Shown here: piece by piece, positions 7,432-11,154 of the stretch | How positions within the stretch are numbered: position 1 is the stretch's first letter | How the letters are laid out: each line of letters begins with the position of its first letter | From: Podochytrium sp. JEL0797 | Taxonomy: Eukaryota; Chytridiomycota; Chytridiomycetes; Chytridiales; Chytriomycetaceae | Direction: 5' to 3' | NCBI GenBank assembly: GCA_027596195.1 | Contig: JADGJG010000902.1 | Location: 1-11,154 of the forward strand | Length of the DNA: 11,154 nucleotides | Notes under the pieces: generated by a model | What the model was told of the DNA's origin: nothing | The model's database searches: none | What the model saw: the letters and a program-made list of their open reading frames with translations, nothing else | Translations under genes and position numbers: made by a program

Positions 7432-8485
7432 TCACTCCCACGTGTCCCACTCGGCACCTCCTTCGTCTTCCCCATCCTCATCATCCCCTTTCTTCGTTAT
7501 CAATTTTGTTTTCGGCTTCGCGACTTGAACCACAGATTCTTTCGACTCTACCTTGGCCGCGGAATCCTGCTCCACCATTTCCTCCTCCCCCTTCCCCCCG
7601 CTACTACTACTATAATCACCCCCGACGCGTCAGTTTCAGGCAAACTCTCCACCCCCGGGTTCTCACTCACGACATCGAAACTGCTTCGATCCGAATTCCC
7701 GTTCCAACACTCAAGGGGGACACTTTGTCGTTGTTCATGGAAAGAGCTGCAACGGATTTTGGTGTTTGCAACGGCTTCCGAGAGGGAAACGGGTCCAAGG
7801 AGGATGGGGTGCGGTCGGTTGTTTGGATGATTGGGGGATGGGTGATTGAGTGGTGTCTGTTGCAGGAACGGGATTGGTGGTGGGATTTTGGAGGGGTTGT
7901 TCGGACTCGGAGTCCGAATCGTCGTCCCAGTTGACTTCGTCTTCGTTCAAGGAGGCGTCTTGCAAAAGGGTTTTTCGCGCTTCCTCCTCGCGATCGACTT
8001 CTCGGACTCAAAACTCGTCGTATGTGATGGAGGAAGGGACTGCGGGACATTATCACGAGACCCAACTATGGATCAGCCTACATGATGATCTGCTTTGGAA
8101 TACTTGGCTTCTGCTTGACACCAATGATTGGATTCGAGAGGAAACTCCACACCTTTTTTTCGACAGATTCGAGAAAGTCCTCCGCCTTGTCGGCGAGGTC
8201 TTCTGCGTTGTGGAGGAGACCCTCGGCGCGGTCGACCAGCGTGTCGATGTTTGCGATGACGGGTGCAGCAGAGAGAAGTGTCTCATCAAGAGGAGAGGAG
8301 TTGATTGGACCTGGCGCAGAAACAGAAACAAATTCGCCGAGGTCGCTACAGGGCCGTCAGACAACATCCGTCTGGAGAGTGTCACCCACGAAAGAATCGC
8401 TCCCCAACCCCATGCGCTGCTTCCTGTGGTCACTTGCTCGGAGGCTGCTAAATGCTAAATAAAAGTTGTCGGTGCCTTCGTCCAT
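7432..8485 (-). pseudogene. Broken BSD-domain-like protein gene
   Basis: Several protein-like segments lie on this strand in different frames. (1) About 8356-8078 reads DLGEFVSVSAPGP, then a charged helix (LVDRAEGLLHNAEDLADKAE), and ends at a TAG. (2) From 8043 it reads VPSSITYDEF, then TGA at 8010-8008, then VREVDREEEARKTLLQ and NWDDDSDSESE. (3) The last segment reads RSSFDVVSENPG and an acidic tail ending EWDTWE-stop at 7432. From memory, BSD proteins have a D-L-x-E-F motif, a core ending LVP..vs..eFW.RYF, an acidic W-D-D stretch and an acidic C-terminus ending in W-E. Here most of the BSD core is missing between segments 1 and 2, and the Trp position after DEF is a stop. I could find no set of GT-AG introns that restores one frame. 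A start could be ATG at 8485 or 8413. Alternatives are an intact gene with unusual splicing, or sequence errors. Confidence 0.5.
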
Positions 8486-8516
8486 TTTTGTGTGACTTCT
8501 TTTTTTCAACCAAACC
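8486..8516. promoter_or_regulatory. Short divergent gap between the BSD-like locus and MRPS17
   Basis: Only 31 bp separate the outermost minus-strand ATG (8485) from the MRPS17 ATG (8517). It contains a T-rich run (TTCTTTTTTTCAACCAAACC). If the minus locus starts at 8413 instead, the gap is about 100 bp. MRPS17 promoter elements must lie here or inside the minus-strand locus. Confidence 0.4.
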
Positions 8517-8916
8517 ATGTCATCAGCCATCTCGCACGCCCTCACACCTGCCGTCACCAAACCTGCCCAGACCTTCTTTGGTCTCGTTATTGGCGCGAAG
8601 CAGATGCAAAAGACCATCAAGGTGCGGGTCGCCAAGACCCGGATGCACCCCGTCGTCATGAAGGTAACTCAAGCCCATCATCGCATTTCAACCAGCAACG
8701 ATTCACACACCTTCCACAGCCCGTCACCACCCACAAGAACTTTCTCGTACACGATGGCGATGAGAAGTGCGTTGTTGGCGACTGGGTACGCATCGATTCG
8801 TGCCGCAAGTTTAGCAAAAACAAAAACTTTGAGTTGGGTGACATTGTGAAACCCGCTGCCCGCTTCTTTGAGGAAGAGACGGGGATCCTGCATTCGCAAG
8901 CATCTGTGGTGCGTTG

Positions 8917-8951
<35 letters not shown>

Positions 8952-9052
8952 TGCCGTCGTGTTGATCTCGAATCTCGATATGCCCCCATTCTCAGGACGC
9001 AAAAGCACTGTTCAAGAAGGACGAATACAAGCAGACTCCACCAAAGCATTAA
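8517..9052 (+). CDS. MRPS17: Mitochondrial small-subunit ribosomal protein uS17m
   Basis: RNA-binding protein of the mitochondrial small ribosomal subunit (bacterial S17 family, OB fold). Model: join(8517-8663, 8720-8908, 8996-9052), 130 residues; both introns (56 and 87 nt) are phase 0 with GTAACT..CAG and GTGCGT..CAG. Seen: GAKQMQKTIKVRVAKTRMHP, then KNFLVHDGDEKCVVGDWVRI, SCRKFSKNKNFEL and GDIVKPA, matching the S17 pattern of K-T-x-x-V-x-V, H-P, K-x-x-x-V-H-D, V-G-D-x-V-x-I and C-R-x-x-S-K. The missing rRNA-type cytosolic extension and the basic N-terminus (SHALTPAVTK) favour the mitochondrial form. The third exon encodes a lysine-rich tail (KALFKKDEYKQ). The start is the first ATG in good context after the leader. 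Confidence 0.94.
8921..8948 (+). repeat. (GT)14 microsatellite in MRPS17 intron 2
   Basis: Fourteen uninterrupted GT units start 12 nt after the intron donor at 8909. It accounts for the His-Thr or Cys-Val strings seen when this region is read as protein. Confidence 0.97.
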
Positions 9053-9064
9053 ACCAACCCCTTC

Positions 9065-9070
9065 AATAAA
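9065..9070 (+). terminator. AATAAA poly(A) signal of MRPS17
   Basis: AATAAA lies 13 nt after the MRPS17 stop codon. Downstream, a directly repeated 11-mer GTTTGACGTTA (9095-9105, 9106-9116) falls in the convergent gap to the 7TM gene, which ends at 9318. I see nothing else in 9117-9317. Confidence 0.6.
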
Positions 9071-9290
9071 CTCGGATTTTATGTTCTTGCAAAAGTTTGA
9101 CGTTAGTTTGACGTTATTGAATCCTTAAGCAATCGTATTTAGCCAAAGAGCATTGACACGTCGAAAACGTTTGCAACGATTTTGCGCTGACAGATAAGTC
9201 CGCCGAAAAAACCAAAACAAAACACGAAACACGCGATTTGGTGAAATGAGCACTTGGTTCTCGGTATTTTCTTTTTTCTACGTGGTACCA

Positions 9291-9856
9291 TTTCTCCTTC
9301 ATTCGATACAAAGAATTTCAATCTATTTCCCGTGCGAGGGACCCTGCCACAGCTTCTGATCGCTTCCTCGACCAATAAACTTCGCTATTCAGCAAGACAG
9401 AATAAAGCAAGAACTGTGACATGTTGAATAAGCTCGCGACATTGGGATCGAAGGATCCCGACAGCACAATCCAAAGAATGACAACGTTTGCTGCGAGCAC
9501 AAACACCGTTCGCACCACATTCTCAAACACGAGAATGTCAAACAGGTTCTTGATGAAGGTGCTCTTGGAGTCAATGTACTTTCTGCCTTCAAGGATCGTG
9601 CACACCGTGCAGAACAAGTCAATCACAATGTCGACAACAACGTATCTGTTTTTTTTCTCGTTAGACTGGCCACACAAACTCTCAGGAGCTTACCCTATTG
9701 TGCTTGTCCTTGGCACGCTCAATGTGCATGAGATCGCAGCAGTAAACATATTAAACACGGCCCAAGCAACGCGATTGATAACCAAAAAGCCAGCGACGTA
9801 CAAAAAGGGGCTATTTTTGCGGCAAACGACCCACGTTTTGTACAAAATAAAAGTAT
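9291..9856. repeat. Tandem duplication unit A (partner at 10426-10999)
   Basis: Coding sequence, the 48-bp intron and part of the 3' flank (TTCTCCTTCATTCGA at 9292 and 10426) are shared with the partner. The offset is 1143 bp through the coding part and 1134 bp at the 3' flank, so a 9-bp indel lies near the stop codons. Similarity ends abruptly at the 5' edge of exon 2. Confidence 0.88.
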
Positions 9857-10209
9857 CTACATTTTGCATGTTAGCAGTCGACTCATGAGAGAAGAATAGA
9901 TTGCAAGGACCAACCAAATGACACCATAAACAGATTTCCAGTCCCGTTGTTCCAGAGATTTGCTGACTCGCAGGAGATCTCCAAGGGCAAATTCAGAGAG
10001 ATAGTCGCGACCACAAACATGATGAGAAACAAGTTGACGACGGTGATCAATCGGGGGGCCGCTGCATTCGTTGGGTGCAGTCGCAAGGAGATGAGAACCA
10101 TGCCACACAGGCAGATTCCAATCGCGACACCACCAAGCGTGCTGGAAACAACGACTGCAATGACAGTGAAAGTGTCGGATGGGGAGACGGTGTCGGTGGT
10201 ATTTGACAT
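9318..10209 (-). CDS. Seven-transmembrane protein of unknown family, complete copy
   Basis: Model on the minus strand: join(10209-9915, 9856-9694, 9645-9318), 261 residues. Intron 1 (58 nt, phase 1) has donor GTTGGT and a CTAAC branch 18 nt before TAG; intron 2 (48 nt, phase 2) has donor GTAAGC and a CTAAC branch. Hydrophobic segments at about residues 14-43, 54-74, 92-109, 115-144, 154-172, 196-215 and 222-240 give seven helices. The short N-terminus carries an N-T-T glycosylation sequon, which fits N-out, receptor-like topology. Other marks are YVVVDIVIDLFCTVCTILEG in helix 5, F-E-N-V-V-R-T before helix 6, and a basic tail S-R-K-R-S-E. No GPCR-class motif (such as DRY or NPxxY) was seen, so a receptor role is only inferred from topology. 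The paralogue at 10455-10999 confirms exons 2 and 3. Confidence 0.8.
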
Positions 10210-10242
10210 TAATGAATGAAAAAGAAAGTTTCGAATTGAATT

Positions 10243-10345
10243 TTACACACAATGTGTTGCGAACACAAAGACTGTTCGCAACTCATATCTCAAACACGAG
10301 AATAGCAAACAGTTTCTTGATCGCGGTGGTTTACTTGTTTTTGTA
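10243..10345 (-). pseudogene. Relic of a third copy of the 7TM gene (part of the last exon)
   Basis: The plus-strand sequence here (for example CTCAAACACGAGAATAGCAAACAG) resembles the last exon of the flanking genes, which have CTCAAACACGAGAA followed by GTCAAACAGGTTCTTGATGA. On the minus strand it reads IKKLFAILVFE, matching IKNLFDILVFE, then meets a TGA and loses the frame. It begins only about 35 bp upstream of the ATG of the complete copy. Confidence 0.75.
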
Positions 10346-10425
10346 TTTCCTAGTGCGGTAAACCTTATTGAGAAAAAATGAATAAGCATTTCTTTAAAAC
10401 AATTTTATGTAACATTTAAACTCGC

Positions 10426-10999
10426 TTCTCCTTCATTCGAAGCAAGAAATCAAATCAGACATCCTCGGTTTCCCTTATAGGCAGCCCTGCCACAGCTTCC
10501 GATCGCTTCCTCGACCAATAAATCTCGCTATTCAGCAAGACAGAATAAAGCAAGAACTGGGACATGTTGAATAAGCTCGCAACATTGGAAGTGAAGGAAT
10601 TGGAGAGCACCACCCAAAGAATGACAACGTTCGTTGCCAACACAAACACCGTTCGCACCACATTCTCAAACACGAGAACGTCAAACAGGTTCTTGATGAA
10701 GGTGCTCTTGGAGTCAATGTACTTTCTGCTTTCCAGGATCGTGCACACCGTGCAAAACAAATCAATCACAATGTCGACGGTAACGTATCTGTTTTATACT
10801 TGTTAAACTGGCCTACACAAACTCTCAGGAGCTTACCCTATTGTGCTTGTAGTTGATACGTCCGACGTGCATGAGGTCACTGCAGTGGCCAGATCAAACA
10901 AAGCCCAAGCAACGCGATTTCCAACCAAAAAGCCAGCAACATACAATAAGAACCCATTTTTGCTGCAAACGACCCAAGTTTTGTACAGGAGAAACGTAT
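10426..10999. repeat. Tandem duplication unit B (partner at 9291-9856)
   Basis: This is the second member of the repeat pair. By eye, coding identity is roughly 90 percent and intron identity similar, which suggests little time since duplication or gene conversion. Confidence 0.88.
10455..10999 (-). CDS. Seven-transmembrane protein, second copy, 5' part missing in this window
   Basis: Two exons are visible on the minus strand: 10999-10837 and 10788-10455, encoding about 165 residues (DTFLLYKTWVVCSKNG ... YWSRKRSE ... ETEDV). They match exons 2 and 3 of the complete copy at a constant offset of 1143 bp. Exon 2 is the same length (163 bp), and the 48-bp intron between the exons is also largely conserved, pointing to recent duplication. 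The acceptor before 10999 (ACACAG) is kept, but sequence upstream of it has no similarity to the other copy's intron 1 or exon 1. No in-frame ATG precedes it: a TAG lies about 10 codons upstream. Either exon 1 lies beyond 11154 across a longer intron, or this copy lost its first helices when duplicated. Its last residues (PIRETEDV) differ from the sister (SLAREID). Confidence 0.7.
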
Positions 11000-11075
11000 C
11001 TGTGTTTGTGTATTTATCAGCGTTTGACTAATGAAAAAGCGCACGCCCCCCTTATCACCGCCACAAGTTCTCTGT

Positions 11076-11134
11076 TCGGAATCTGATCGGAATTATGGTC
11101 GGAATTCGAACGTGGCCAAGAGATGCTATTCCGA
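11076..11134. other. Cluster of TCGGAAT heptamers
   Basis: TCGGAAT occurs at 11076, 11087 and 11099 on the plus strand and as ATTCCGA at 11128. The direct copies are 11 and 12 bp apart, about one helical turn. It lies upstream of the visible part of the second 7TM copy. It could be a protein-binding cluster or a decayed short tandem repeat. Confidence 0.35.
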
Positions 11135-11154
11135 GAAAAAGAGCACTGGTCGAA

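Noticed and set aside
7422..7934. 170-codon plus-strand open frame
   Set aside because: Low-complexity Pro/Tyr/Arg peptide antisense to the acidic tail of the BSD-like locus, which carries recognisable motifs on the other strand.
7850..8458. 202-codon plus-strand open frame
   Set aside because: Long but without domain-like features, and antisense to family-like segments. It remains conceivable that it became open by chance after the minus-strand gene decayed.
8868..9128. Open frames with Cys-Val or His-Thr strings
   Set aside because: These are translations of the (GT)14 microsatellite inside MRPS17 intron 2.
9185..9225. Possible hammerhead-like core (CTGACAGA ... GAAA)
   Set aside because: The first core box has an extra base compared with CUGANGA, and I found no flanking stems.
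9421..9888. 155-codon plus-strand open frame across the 7TM gene
   Set aside because: It runs through both introns of the opposite gene, and the equivalent frame in the duplicate is broken.

Overview
The window looks like nuclear DNA of a fungus, most plausibly a chytrid. That is inferred from a fungal-type uS3, short introns (48-87 nt) with CTAAC-like branch points, close gene spacing, and expanded families of unfamiliar proteins. No species can be named from the sequence alone. All gene models below were spliced by hand.

Layout from left to right. Positions 1-68 are an almost pure poly-C tract. Positions 657-1425 (+) are cytosolic ribosomal protein uS3 (RPS3). Positions 1598-3227 and 3320-5462 (+) are two head-to-tail paralogues of a family I do not recognise. 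They are probably nuclear proteins with an N-terminal coiled coil, acidic stretches, basic NLS-like clusters and several copies of a ~65-residue module. The first carries a pair of zinc fingers; the second has an extra module instead. Positions 5463-6073 hold no gene but contain a compact two-helix inverted-repeat element at 5664-5714. Positions 6074-7338 (+) are a secreted, probably GPI-anchored GDSL/SGNH esterase. On the minus strand, 7432-8485 holds broken pieces of what looks like a BSD-domain protein, probably a pseudogene. Positions 8517-9052 (+) are mitochondrial ribosomal protein uS17m (MRPS17). From 9318 to the right edge, the minus strand carries two tandem copies of a seven-transmembrane protein gene: one complete (9318-10209) and one lacking its first exon in this window (10455-10999). 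A relic of a third copy (about 10243-10345) lies between them.

The genes do not form one pathway. The window joins housekeeping translation genes (RPS3, MRPS17) to fast-evolving accessory loci. The module-repeat pair is the best candidate for something undescribed: the two genes share coiled coil, module order and one intron, but differ by zinc-finger presence, module duplication and a minisatellite. The 7TM cluster is a recent duplication, with a constant 1143-bp offset that stops at an exon boundary.
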